From Pyronema omphalodes (lineage: Eukaryota > Ascomycota > Pezizomycetes > Pezizales > Pyronemataceae): a DNA stretch of 64,000 nucleotides. The stretch covers positions 1-64,000 of the forward strand of contig JAJJXM010000072.1 in NCBI GenBank assembly GCA_024516155.1, given 5' to 3'. Each line of letters starts with the position of its first letter. Position 1 is the first letter of the stretch. The notes beneath the pieces were generated by a model. It was given only the letters and a program-made list of their open reading frames with translations. It searched no databases and was not told the DNA's origin. Made by a program: the position numbers and the translations under genes. Shown piece by piece: positions 9,834-20,460 of this stretch.

Positions 9834-10578
9834 TGTCAGAATCCGGCTACACACGGTCGACAGGCGATACAACCGTCGGATTGCTATGCAATCGGGTTCG
9901 GCTCTGGACTTCTAGGTGAGTTAGTCACGGGCTCAGGCAGTACTTACCTTGTACACAGGATGTCCCTGCAGCGTTGCCTCTGATAGGATCGTCGGATGGG
10001 GATCTGGGTGGGAGGATAGGTAGGTATTTGGGATGGGTAAGTATGTTGGGATGGGCTGGGTTTTCGGTCACGGTTTAGATGATAGAACTGCAGTGTGTAG
10101 ATAGATTGTGTAGATAGATAATTGATTGCGTACTAGACTAATGAAATACAAATGTCCCCTTATATACCTTTGTCCCTGTGCTCATGTGATTTCCCAACTT
10201 ATCTGACCCGCAGATATTCCATCCATCATGAGACACCCTTCGCTCCACTGTGACTCCCAAAACCTAACTAAAACACAATACAAACATAAACCAAAACATA
10301 ATACAAAACATAAGCAAAACATAATACAAAACATAAGCAAAACACAATACAAAACATAAGCAAAACATATTCCAAACCTCGAGGAAACCCTCCTCGTTCC
10401 ACCCCGCACTTACCCCCTTGTCCTCGCTTAACCCTAACTCCTCTCGCCTAGCCCTAGCTCCACCTCTTCGCTTAAACCCTAACTGTGATGTATGCCATCC
10501 CCAGCGTCACACCCACGAACCACAGCCCAGCTGTGGTCACAATCCCTCCCAGAAGCATATCCCTAGCGGTTCGTGACA
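9834..10578 (-). repeat. 5' LTR of copy C (745 bp)
   Basis: Complete LTR with TGTCA at 10,578-10,574 and TGACA at 9,838-9,834. It abuts LINE coding sequence at 10,579, which fixes the outer boundary. The last codons of the third ORF are therefore read inside this 5' LTR too, with nothing in front of them. Confidence 0.92.
10122..10167 (-). promoter_or_regulatory. Promoter in the 5' LTR of copy C
   Basis: TATATAAG on the minus strand (from 10,166), then ACGCAATCAA at 10,131-10,122, 35 nt downstream; same arrangement as at 2,240-2,284. Confidence 0.7.
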
Positions 10579-12182
10579 ATATCCACTACGACGGCGTCAT
10601 CCACAACGTGCCGTTCAACGACTCCGCCGTACGCTGGCTAGGGTTGTGGCTGGATCCCAAGCTCACCCTGAACCACCACCACCAGAAGTGGCTCACCCGG
10701 GCCCGTCAGCAACACGCCCGCCTCGCTCGCCTCTGCCGCTCCCAGGGTCCACCCCCGGGCAGCACTGCAAACATCCAACAAGCAGTCGTTCAGTCCGTGG
10801 CCACTTACGGCGCGGAAATCCACGCTGCTCGTCGCCTTCCCACCCGAGATGCCGGCAGGTTCTCTCGTCTCCAGCTCCTGCTCAACAAACAGGCCCGCGC
10901 CGTTACGGGGTGCCTGCGCACGACTCCCCTGGCCTTCCTTCTCGCTGAAGGAGCCACTCGCCCAGCAGAAGCCATTGTTCGAGGTCGGGAAGCACGATTC
11001 CGATCACGGCTTATCACTCGACCGCTCCCGCCAGTCAGCACCGATCCCAATCGCCCCACACCGACAGCCATAGCCATCCGCAACCTCACTCAGCGCGCAG
11101 TGACCCGTTCTGGTTTTGCGTCCGCTGAGCCTGTCCACCACGTCGACCCCCATCGTCAGTGGTGCAACGTCACCATCGCCCCCCAAGCGGAAGCGGAAGC
11201 CTACGCCAAAAACTGGAGGACCCTCAACTCCATATGCATTTGGACAGATGGGTCCCGCATGGATGACCGCACCGGATCGGGCCTCGTGAGATACGTCGAC
11301 GGTGTGCTTACCAGCTCTCACCACTACCTAGGCCGTCACACCGAGGTGTTCGACGCCGAGCTTTTCGCAATGTACCGTGCCCTCAAAGAGCTCTGGGACA
11401 ATCGCTTCCTCGACAGGGTCATCCTTAAACCCCCCCCGCTCGTCACCATCTTTTCGGATGCCCAAGCAGCCCTCCGACGTCTGGAGTCCGACGAACCAGG
11501 CCCAGGACAATCCGTCACTCGGCTGATCGCCGACGAGGTCCGCTGGCTGCGCCGGAACAGCGACATCTCCGTCGAATTCCACTGGGTCCCAGGCCACTGC
11601 GGGATCACAGAAAACGAAGCAGCTGACGCCGCAGCAAAATTGGGTACCCGCCATCAATGTACTGCCCTGCCCCTGATGAGGTGCGACGCCCCCGAGTGCT
11701 TGGTCCCCCATGAGGTATCACTCGCCCACCTCAACCGCATAGCCACTGAAAACCGCCGCGACATTACCAAGCAATGGATATCACAACGAGCCAAAGACAG
11801 CCGTTCTTTCCGTCCCCGCAAAACATGGGGCTTGCGCGACTCCCTCCGCTCTCTCCCTAAACGCCGCTCCGCAGTATTCCTCCAACTTGCGTCCGGACAT
11901 GCCCTCATTGGCACCCACCTCGTTCGAGTGAAAAAGAAAGAATCCGACGTCTGCTGGTGGTGCACGTCTAATGTCCGACAAACCCGAGGACACCTGTTCG
12001 GAGAGTGTCACCGCTGGAGGCGTGAGTACGCAGTACTAAAGAAAGAGGTGGATGCCATTAAGGGCAGGAGCTGGAGACCACGAGCAAGGCTCAAAGCGGT
12101 GGATCTGTTTAGCGACGATCGCTGTACGGAGGTGTTGTTGGAGTATTTAGCAGCCACGGAGATTGGCAGGCGCTACGAATAG
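10579..12182 (+). pseudogene. LINE (Tad/I-like) ORF2, C-terminal half: RT end, RNase H, zinc finger
   Basis: The frame is open through 12,182 but lacks its 5' part, which was replaced by Gypsy copy C at 10,578. The ~33 codons upstream of 10,579 in the same frame are antisense LTR and not part of the gene. Visible: end of the LINE reverse transcriptase (VRWLGLWLDPKL); an RNase H domain with IWTDGSRMDDRTGSG, FDAELFAMYRAL, IFSDAQAALRR and HWVPGHCGITENEAAD, covering all catalytic positions; and a C-terminal C-x2-C-x8-H-x4-C finger (CWWCTSNVRQTRGHLFGEC). The RNase H puts it in the Tad/I side of the LINEs. It differs in family from the LINE pieces at 53,485 and 59,424. Confidence 0.92.
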
Positions 12183-12546
12183 GCTGGGGTTGGTGGGCCT
12201 GGAGATGGGGATTCACGGGATTGCGGGGTTGTTTTTCTTTTCTCTGAATTCTTTTAGTGTTTGTACGGCAAGGCGGTTACTGCTGGGCTCAAGTTTGGTG
12301 TCACGTATGAGTTTCTGTACGGGGTTTGTCTAGACTGTGTACGAGAGTGTTTTGTTTATTTGTGTTTTTGCGGTTGTTTGCCTTTTGCGTATATCTATTT
12401 TTCTAACTGGGGAGTTTGGGGACAAGGAGATTGGGTTGCCTCGTTAGGCGGTTTAAACCGCGAGGACAGGAAAAACGAATACTTAGCTCCCGCATAGGCC
12501 TTAGAGGCCTCGATCGGTGTATGATTAAAATCAAATCAAAAAAATG
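12183..12546 (+). other. Probable 3' UTR and A-rich tail of the LINE
   Basis: Non-coding stretch following the LINE stop, ending in an A-rich run (ATTAAAATCAAATCAAAAAA, about 12,523-12,544) that is a plausible 3' tail. No flanking duplication can be tested because the 5' end is lost. Confidence 0.55.
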
Positions 12547-12589
12547 GCGACCAAAAGTTGTCCCACTCTTGTTCCACCGGTCGATTTGT

Positions 12590-13290
12590 CGTGTATTCCA
12601 ACATATCAGCCTCTTCTTGACTAAAGATATCATTCTATTTGTTTTTTTTTGTTTTTTCTTGGTTTTTTTTGTTTCCTTTTTTTTTTTTTTTTTTTTTTTG
12701 GTCTGGGTATGGTAAGATATGGGCCAATAATAAACTTTTCAGGTTTTAAACGGGCATCGTAGATCTGTGCTCTTACATCTGGTTTGAAAACATTTTTCAC
12801 ACGTGAACCCGGCCCTTCCCCTCCGTCTTCCCGACATGGCGTTGTATCGAAAGCACGCCGGCCATTCAGATTCAGCACGACCTTTATCGCTACCACAGTT
12901 AGCCATTGGTTCCCACTGTTTATCTTCTCCTCTAGTCTAATCATCAAATTCATGATATCACTGGAACAAGCAAATGTCATACACGCAGCCCATTCAGGAA
13001 TCTGAGCCCTAAGCCGAGGATTCAAATGATGTTTTATTTTCTCTTTTGATAAACGCACTGGTGTACAACACGTTGAAAAGGCAAAAAGATATGCTGTAGG
13101 AGACGGAACTAACTCAGGATTATCATTTGTTGAGACAGAACAGGAATTATGAGAATAAATTTACAGCCGTGAGAAACATGTTAATGTTACTTTCTGAACT
13201 TAATGTGCGTTGAAATTCATTCTGCTCTAAACCTTGTTCAATGGCTTCGCTAAGAATCGTCTAGACTCAATTGCTACCATGCCTGTCTAA
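12590..13290 (-). repeat. Dispersed repeat R1, ~700 bp, with remnant coding capacity
   Basis: Matches (inverted) 32,345-32,766 plus 34,251-34,490. On the minus strand a 142-codon frame (13,058-12,630) encodes IRLEEKINSGNQWLTVVAI and YDARLKPEKFIIGPY. Both motifs recur, diverged, in the other copy (VRLEEKLKGGKQWLVVVAI, YNSRLKPNKFIISPY), so part of R1 once coded for protein. Ends are uncertain. Poly-T/pyrimidine (12,640-12,702) lies inside. I recognise no protein family. Confidence 0.6.
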
Positions 13291-13484
13291 AGCCTAATGA
13301 GTCCCCTATTACCCAAAACGTTTACAGTGCCCACACCGAAAAATGCAAAGAATTACTAATGCCCCTCTGTGGCCGAGAATGGTTGTTGTGCGCATCTGTG
13401 TGGGCGCACGTCTCCCCACACTCAGCACTTCCTGTCACACCTAGCACGTCACCTGTCACATACCATCTCGACCCCAAACCACGG

Positions 13485-13620
13485 TATCAGCCTCTTCTTA
13501 GCAACAGATAAGCATTAGTACTTTTTTTTTTCAAATTTTTGGTGTGGGCATTATAAACTTATTGGACATTTTGAAAATTGTTACTCTTTAGACGGGCATT
13601 GTAGGCCTTTGCTCTCAGTC
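13485..13620 (-). repeat. R1 fragment
   Basis: Contains the R1 end signature (TTTTTGGTGTGGGCAT, then GACGGGCATTGTAGGCC). Similar pieces lie at 20,505-20,560 and 34,690-34,790. Confidence 0.5.
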
Positions 13621-13662
13621 AAAAATTCCACCACTTTTATCCGCTAGTGTACATATGCATAT

Positions 13663-13895
13663 GTGAGAAATTTAACGGTACCTACGTCTTCGTTATGCAA
13701 TGCTCAGTTGTTACCATATCCAAATCAACACTCGGACTACAGATATACCCCACGAAATCAGGAGTTTCATCCTAAGGTGTGTGTGAGAAATTCACCTGTA
13801 CCTGCGTCTTCGTTATGCAATGCTATGGTATCACTACATACCCACCAAAACTCAAACTAAACATATACCCCAAGAAATCCCTCCACGCCGCGGGA
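13663..13895 (+). repeat. Diverged ~130-bp direct tandem duplication
   Basis: Two head-to-tail copies, each with GTGAGAAATT, then CGTCTTCGTTATGCAATGCT, then ATATACCCCA-GAAATC. No coding function is evident. The following stretch to 14,237 holds nothing I recognise. Confidence 0.65.
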
Positions 13896-14237
13896 ATGAC
13901 ACAAAGCATGCAGATCACAGCAGAAGTATGGCACTACAATGTGGCGGAAAATAGTCAAGTAGAGGTGAAAGAAAGCTGTCATGCTGTGCCCTTTGATGTT
14001 AATCCCGTACCCTCCTCCTCTGTACTGAACTATGCATTATATAGCCACCAAAGAAAACTATCAACGGGGAACTTTGAACTATGAACCTATGAGTATAGGT
14101 GTAGAACTGAAGTGGGGATGAAACGAGATATTCAAAATGGTTTATAAATAAGGTTGGGAGGGTATTTGATTGTGAAAGAATAAGTTTTTTGTTTTCTCGG
14201 TTTTTATTTTTTTGGGTGTGGAGGGGGGCAGACCTCA

Positions 14238-15068
14238 CAGTCGTACAAACTAGTTTAGAACGACGGACTGTACGGACTGTTGGAATATGAGAACTGTACA
14301 GCGCCCTAAATCAGTGCCCTGTCAGCAGTATAAACTCGTTGAACTGCGAAACCCAGTTAACTGAATGCAAGGCTTGGCAAATCAGTTGAACTGTTTAAAA
14401 CTGCGAAAACTGGTTTGTACAGAGGAACTAGCTTATGAAGGGGTAATAAATATCATTCAGTTCATACATAACAAAATATCAAAGGACGCCTACAATCGAT
14501 GCTCTTGAGCCCCTCAATGGCCGCCTGAGTATCTGCCTGAATCGAATTATTGATCCGCTTGCATTTGGAAAACAGCATCTCAGACACGGTAATCACCGCA
14601 GGAACTGGGAGCATGTTCACCGCGATTGCCTGCAGGTTGGGTAACCTTGTTACCAAGAACAGGTGCATTGAGGAGAGTTGAGATACTAGCAGGATCGGCC
14701 GCCAGTGGGTTCAAACGAGGTTGAATACATTATTTATTCCTGCACGCACTGGTTCGCGATGAAGTTAAACTGGTTTGTATGTACGGAGTCTGTTTAATCA
14801 CTGCCCTGCAGTTACTTGGTTTTATGGACCCCTCAAAACTGAACCAACTGTGCTTCCGGTACATCAAAACTACACCAACTAGTTAAATGTCAATTGTCAG
14901 TTCAGTTTACCTGGTTTACTATTCTACCCAATATACTGGCTGTACTGTTGGCAGGTCTGGTTATATGCAAGATCTGGCAGAAAGTTTTCAGGTTACCGTA
15001 CAATTCTCATATTCCAACTGTCCGTACAGTCTGTTTGGGCCATCATCTTAAACTGGTTTGTTTGACTG
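14238..15068 (-). mobile_element. Relic hAT-like DNA transposon
   Basis: About 830 bp bounded by ~65-bp imperfect terminal inverted repeats starting CAGTC (left 14,238; right end 15,068), including a strongly matching core (GACTGTACGGAC...TTGGAATATGAGAA). Several subterminal copies of AACTGGTTTGTA lie inside. It carries a minus-strand remnant of the hAT dimerisation domain. No 8-bp target duplication is visible at these ends, so the exact termini are uncertain. Confidence 0.6.
14462..14668 (-). pseudogene. hAT transposase C-terminal dimerisation domain, fragment
   Basis: A 68-codon fragment, LPNLQAIAVNMLPVPAVITV then SEMLFSKCKRINNS and AAIEGLKS. It has the pattern of the hAT C-terminal dimerisation region: small hydrophobic helix, proline-alanine turn, SExxFS, and a final leucine-rich helix. 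Nothing of the catalytic core is left in an open frame. It lies inside the TIR-bounded element at 14,238-15,068. Confidence 0.6.
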
Positions 15069-15395
15069 GAATGTCTGGTTTCAAAGTGCAATATAGAGCT
15101 GACTTTTCTCCTTGATGTATGGTATCGCTATCTGACTTCTGAAGATAATCCAGTGGTTTAGAAGTCTTCCTTGGTTTAGGGTCAGCATGATGATTATATG
15201 CAACCGTGGCATGATGTCAATTCCAAGTACTGAACCGTTCATTATAAATCATCAAATTTCACTTTCTATTCTGTATATCCCGTCCTTGTGTTGGATTCTA
15301 CCATTTTTCTCTTCCACTTTTGAAGACGGTATTCAATATTGTTTCTTTCTACAGATGACCCTCGCCGCTTATTCACCGGTTGGGGAAATCCACTT

Positions 15396-15625
15396 GAGAA
15401 CTTCCCGTAACGCTATAGGCACGCTATAGCAATAATTCTTCTATTGCATTGTACAGCAGATTGATACCGTAAATTATTATGAATTCGCTTACCACGATTG
15501 AGCGCGTCTCTGACCCCAGTGCCTTTGTGATTTCAGAGTTACAACTTTTGATTGATTGGATGGCATTGTGTTTTATTGGAAAATGTAATAGAAAAAGCGT
15601 TGCTATAGTCTTACGGGAAGTTCTC
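15396..15625. repeat. Short inverted-repeat element (MITE-like), ~230 bp
   Basis: GAGAACTTCCCGTAA..CTATAG at 15,396-15,418 is repeated inverted at 15,603-15,625 (21 of 23 positions). The interior is AT-rich without coding potential. No target duplication is evident. The flanks 15,069-15,395 and 15,626-16,009 show nothing recognisable. Confidence 0.5.
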
Positions 15626-16009
15626 CACTGTAATAGGTACTCTTCAGTTTTCACAAACGCCTTTCCTGCAACCAAAGACGTTTTGCCACAAAAAAAAGGA
15701 CTGCAAGTACATCCGAAACAAGTAACCAGAAACTAAATCCACAGACCGAATAACTTCTATATGTTGTATCTTGTAAGTTTGACTAGATATGGTATTGCAG
15801 CAAGATATGGTAGCCCTATAGCCGTAGTTGGATTCGCATTGAAGGCGGCACGAGCATCTACGTGCTTCTATACACTTTGGCCGGCCCAAGGCCGGCAGCT
15901 TCACTTGTATACTATATAGAGACCTGGGCTGAGATTACGGATACGGGTTTGAGGGGTTTGAAGGTTTTGAGGGAAGGGCGGAATTGGCTGTGATCTGTGA
16001 TTTGTGATA

Positions 16010-16250
16010 TGCGTATGGGAAGAAGGCAGAGGATTGTGGCTGGTGGCTGGTGGCTGTCGCTGGGATTCAGGATTGAGGATTGAGGATTGAGGATTGGATA
16101 TTGTAAGTACATGGGGATGTATTTACAGGCAGTGACACGGTGATGGTGGCGTATCCCTGTATCATAGCTAGCTACATACAAGCTATCTAACGCGTTAGAA
16201 TCGGGAGTTGCGTGCAGCTTTAGCTACAGTTGCGTTTTTGGTTAGGCATA
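16010..16250. repeat. Dispersed repeat R6, copy 1
   Basis: Matches 45,130-45,370 in inverted orientation. The best block (GTTGCGTGCAGCTTTAGCTA through GCGTTTTTGGTTAGGC) is almost identical. It contains the 12-bp palindrome CTAACGCGTTAG (16,187-16,198). Non-coding. Confidence 0.7.
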
Positions 16251-16435
16251 ACGACTACATATCACGCGCTTGTCATTCACGATGATTGATTGATAAATAG
16301 GAAATAAAATATATCGTCATGGAATATCACTCATCTTTTGTTGATTCCTAGATGTGGTTCTCTGCTCTTCTGTGTTCGTTAGAATTGATCTGCTCGCTTC
16401 GCTCGCTCTCTCTACCCGCCCCAATTCACCGTACT

Positions 16436-17332
16436 CTACTCATCCTTAACCCCCACAACCAAACACCTAACCTCAATACTCTCCCTCCCCCTTGCGCCCT
16501 CCTTGGTGTCCGGGTGTACAAAAGCCGTATGCGGCACTCTTCTGAACCCCATCTCCCCCCTCTCAGAATCAAAACACTTAATCAACGTAACCTCCTCCTG
16601 CGTCTGTCCACTAACATACCACCACCTCTGCCAATCCCCGTATCTCACACTCGCCGTCTCCCCCTCATAATCCGGATACACATGTTTCACCGGTACCAAA
16701 TCGCTATCCCTCACCGTTGACGAATCCGCAAATGCAAGCGGGTGCGAAACTACGGTGCCATTTATCGGCCGCCACACATTGATTATCATATACCTCTCCC
16801 CCTTCTCCTCCACTGCCTGCGCTTCCGCTTCCGTCATATGGCGCCGTAATCGCAATGCTGCAGAACGCGCCGTTTGGTCGATGTGGGCTCGGAGAACTGG
16901 TTTTCGGGTAGCGTTGGCATGGGAACGGCGGAGGGTATGGTCGAAGATTATAACCTTCGCATCCTCAGCTCCGGGGACGTGGGTTTTGATTATGTTTTCG
17001 ATTTCGGGGTAGTAGAGGGAGTGGATTTTGGTTTCGTCTTCGTAGTCGGGGTATTGAAGTTGGCTGGGGAAGACGTGGAGGTTGAAGGCTTGATGGTCTA
17101 GGGAGAGTGGCGTTTTGTGGGTTCGGATATCGTGGATACGGACGGGGTGGAGAGATTCACCGAAGTTTAGGGTTGGCTCCCCGACAGGGGGGATGAAATA
17201 GGCGGGGGAGGATCCGTCGGTGGGTGCTGCGTAGAAGGAGAGGGTGCTGGTTACGTCGCCGTGGGGAACGAATTCGGTGTCTTCGGGGGTGACTTTGGTG
17301 GAGGCATCGGCGGAGGTGGTGGTAGCTGACAT
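16436..17332 (-). CDS. AsaB/CmcJ-like oxidoreductase family protein
   Basis: Single-exon gene of 298 aa, complete from ATG to stop, full length for the family. It resembles the fungal AsaB/CmcJ/GA4-desaturase-like group, whose characterised members act in secondary metabolism as hydroxylases or desaturases (family knowledge; substrate here unknown). Visible: N-terminal TLSFYAAPTDGS, a mid-protein LRAHIDQTARSA where family members have a conserved H-D-x-T, the hallmark INVWRPINGTVVSHPLAF, DLVPVKHVYPDYEGET, WYVSGQTQEEVTLIKCFDSE, and the C-terminal PHTAFVHPDT / RESIEVRCLV. Neighbours are repeats and unrelated genes, so no biosynthetic cluster is visible in this window. No intron is needed. It is the clearest ordinary metabolic gene here. 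Confidence 0.87.
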   Translation of the reverse strand: MSATTTSADASTKVTPEDTEFVPHGDVTSTLSFYAAPTDGSSPAYFIPPVGEPTLNFGESLHPVRIHDIRTHKTPLSLDHQAFNLHVFPSQLQYPDYEDETKIHSLYYPEIENIIKTHVPGAEDAKVIIFDHTLRRSHANATRKPVLRAHIDQTARSAALRLRRHMTEAEAQAVEEKGERYMIINVWRPINGTVVSHPLAFADSSTVRDSDLVPVKHVYPDYEGETASVRYGDWQRWWYVSGQTQEEVTLIKCFDSERGEMGFRRVPHTAFVHPDTKEGARGRESIEVRCLVVGVKDE

Positions 17333-20115
17333 GGTGACTTTGTGATGTTATCGATTGATTGACTAGCGACTGCTTGTGGCTGGCTATCTTATTGGTGTGT
17401 TTTGTGTTTCGGTATTCACAGGAAGGCAGGAAGGTTCTTATATTCGCTGTCGGTTTGGTATGGAGTTTATTATCGGAGCGTTGCAACGTAGCTCCGTTGC
17501 ACTGCATTGTGTGCTTTGAAATCCAAAAATCCGAAAATCATCATCCTAAACCTCAAAATTGTTAATCCATAATCCCCAAGCCAGCAAACCTGCGAACCAA
17601 GGAATCCCCAACCAGCAACTCAGCGCACCACTGGGCCAGCGACTCTACAAACCTACACCCACGGCGATATCGGGCGTTGACATATTTCACATCATTATAT
17701 CCGGCATTAACCCATTTCTCATTCCCCAGAGCGCACGGAAAATCATAGAACTCTTCAAAGAATCACAGGCCCAAAATTAGGAAACTAGAAATTGTGAAAG
17801 TAAAGATTAAGAAATTAACGATTAGCGAACAGAACATGCGGGGAACATGCGGGGAACACACAAAGTCCGGAGTCCCGAGTCCCGAGTCCAGGGTTCGGGG
17901 TTCGGGGTTCGGGCAACGGAAAAACGACACTAGAATTTTCTCTGGAGTCTTCTGGGGTGCTGATAAATCCATCTGCACCATACATATACATAGCGAAAGT
18001 TGAAACACAATCCCCGCATAACGTGATCGGTCGCTTACTGTACATACAGTTTATACTGCTGCAGCCAGCTACATACTGACTTGCGGGACTTGCGGATTTT
18101 GCGGGACCTGCGGGATTTGCGCCGTGCGGGTTTTGAGAACGCTGACTACACATGACGACTGCTGACAGCTTGGTAATTCGATGGGCTGCCGACACTACTG
18201 ACTGCTGCCTTGCGACACTGCGACACTACTAACTGCCGACACAGATGACAGCCGACACAGATGACAGCTTAGTTATGGTAACACCCTGTCCGCTGTAATA
18301 TGTATGCGTCATCTTAGAATTCTGATGCCATCTCTACAGAATTCAACCCAGCCGGAAGCTGTGCTCGGAGTGAAAACATCGTAAATCCGTAGGGCCGTAG
18401 CAGACTAGCAGTGAGGACATCGCATAGTGTATCGCTGAGGCCCGATGCAACAGATATGTAATCCGGACTCGGACATAGCAACAACATGAACAACATGAAC
18501 AACATGAACAACATGAACAACAGCAACGTCAGCAACAGCACGGCAACAGTACGGCCATAACTCCAATCCCCAATCTCCAATCTCCAAAATTCTCCCAGAG
18601 AAAATTATAGATATATTAATCAATAACTCTATGATGTCAATTCATAACTCTATGATATCTAATTCTATTACTTATTACTCATTACTTATTTTTTTTATAT
18701 CTTTTTTGATTGTCGACTGTCTCTGTCGTAAACCGTTTGACCCAGGAGATAGGTATGTATATAGCAGCGACTCAGCCAGCTCTCGGCCAGTCGGACCAGT
18801 CGGACTAGTCGGTGTCCACCATACCATAGCTCCGTGTAGCTCCGTGAAGGTTAACATAGTTACAGAAATGCGACCCCCCCCCCCCCCCCCCCCCCCGCGA
18901 TGTCATTGTCGAAAAAAAAAATAAAAATAACTAAAAATAAACAAAAAAAGAAATAAAAGATAAAAAAAAAAAAAAAAAAAACTTATCATCATCAGCTTCA
19001 AGTTCGGGTACATACAATATCGAGTGTCCAAAGATACATACACGGGAATAAGTGAAAGATGAAAAAAGAAAAAAGAAAGAAAAAAAGGAATGTCGTTGTA
19101 GTTGTGGATATAAAGAGCCTATGTATGGATGTATGTATGTAATAAACTCCCATGACTATCTTTGATTGGGTGATAAGGAATAAGTGATAAGCTAAGAATA
19201 TAAATACCAGTGACTAAGTTTCTTTTTTTCTTTTTTTCAGTAAACTTCCTGTAGCTAGGAACTAAATCCATAACTTTCATAAGAGCAAATCCACATCCAT
19301 TTGTTTTCCCTAAGAAATTACGAAATCTATTCATCTCCATCTCCATCTCCATCTCCATCTTTTACTATCTACGTACACACTATCTACCAAAACTCGCCTA
19401 CATATATGATACATACAAACCTCCAGTTTCTTAACCACACTTAAAACCCCTATCACCGCCACGTGACGATGTGGTGTTTCTACCCGCTGTAGTATACCCC
19501 CATCTCCATCTCCATCTCTACCTTTCTCGCACTGTCCCTATAAACACCTCTGTGCACAGAATCACCCGTGGTATAAGCCCACAACTCTTAGTCCTATATA
19601 TCTATCTTCCATACCCATCGACCCGTTTGTAGGAATACATAGTTCATAGAGTCGAACATGACATATCACGACCATATAACGCGATTGGTAAAAGAAAGAA
19701 AGAATTACTTACCATCGTAGTGTTTTTTGTTCCGGAGTTTCGGGTATAGGAATATAGGATTAGATATAGTTGAGGATGAGGTGTAGGATAGGTGAGGTAT
19801 AGGATGGATATGGTGGATATGAGATATGGTGGATATGGTGGATATGGTGGATATGCTGGAGGGATATGCTGGATATGCTGGAGGGATATGCTGGATAGAT
19901 TTCATCGGGTTCAGGATTTCATCGGGATCAGGATCTAGATTGCATGATTGCATGATTGCGCGATTGTACAGCGTGATGCAGTGGTGGTTGGGACTGATGT
20001 ATGTAGCCATGAATCGAGTTATTAGGTTTCAGAGACTTCATGTTGATAGATTTCACATTTGTAGACTTTACGTTCATCTGCTGGGGTTGTTTTTTGGGGG
20101 GGCTTTCGGAATGGT

Positions 20116-20116
20116 T

Positions 20117-20169
<53 letters not shown>
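20116..20169. repeat. (ACAG)n microsatellite
   Basis: About 13 uninterrupted tetranucleotide units. Confidence 0.95.
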
Positions 20170-20170
<1 letters not shown>

Positions 20171-20370
20171 GATGACATACTAACACAGAAATAATACTAA
20201 GGCAAAAATAATATCACTGTTTATGTTACGTGTAATATGTATACACAACCATCAACATCCGAACTTCAAAGTTTCAGCAGAAGCGCTTAACCTACATACC
20301 CGCTGTTATGCAGGTATGCAGGGTAGGGTATCGCATATCGCATCGCATATCGCATTGCACCCAGACATAT

Positions 20371-20460
20371 CGTACATAACCGCGTACATAACCGCGTACA
20401 TAACCGCGTACATAACCGCATACCGCATCGCATCGCATACATAACCGCATACATAACCGC
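20371..20460. repeat. Dodecamer minisatellite (ACATAACCGCGT)
   Basis: Tandem ACATAACCGCGT/A units, interspersed with CGCAT repeats, which start near 20,336. Confidence 0.9.

Larger units (their letters stand above)
2815..10578 (-). mobile_element. Nearly complete Ty3/Gypsy chromovirus, copy C
   Basis: Order on the minus strand: 5' LTR 10,578-9,834, primer-binding position 9,832-9,823, gag, -1 frameshift signal, pol (protease, RT, RNase H, integrase, chromodomain), third ORF, polypurine tract, 3' LTR 3,532-2,815. Damage is light: one nonsense codon in pol (6,787-6,785), one frameshift in the third ORF (near 4,193), and loss of the last 27 bp of the 3' LTR. The two LTRs differ at a minimum of five sites over ~718 bp (for example near 3,113 versus 10,160), so insertion is fairly recent. 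The 5' flank is a LINE. The 3' flank is the gag leader of unit B, so no target-site duplication can be checked. Confidence 0.93.

Noticed and set aside
10485..10578. Apparent N-terminal extension of the LINE ORF (MMYAIPSVTPTNHS...)
   Set aside because: It is the antisense strand of the Gypsy LTR joined by chance in frame to the LINE.
12590..13400. R1 as a simple long-TIR MITE
   Set aside because: An end-like motif recurs inverted near 13,300, but the conserved peptide motifs in this same sequence indicate a decayed coding repeat; boundaries do not support clean TIRs.
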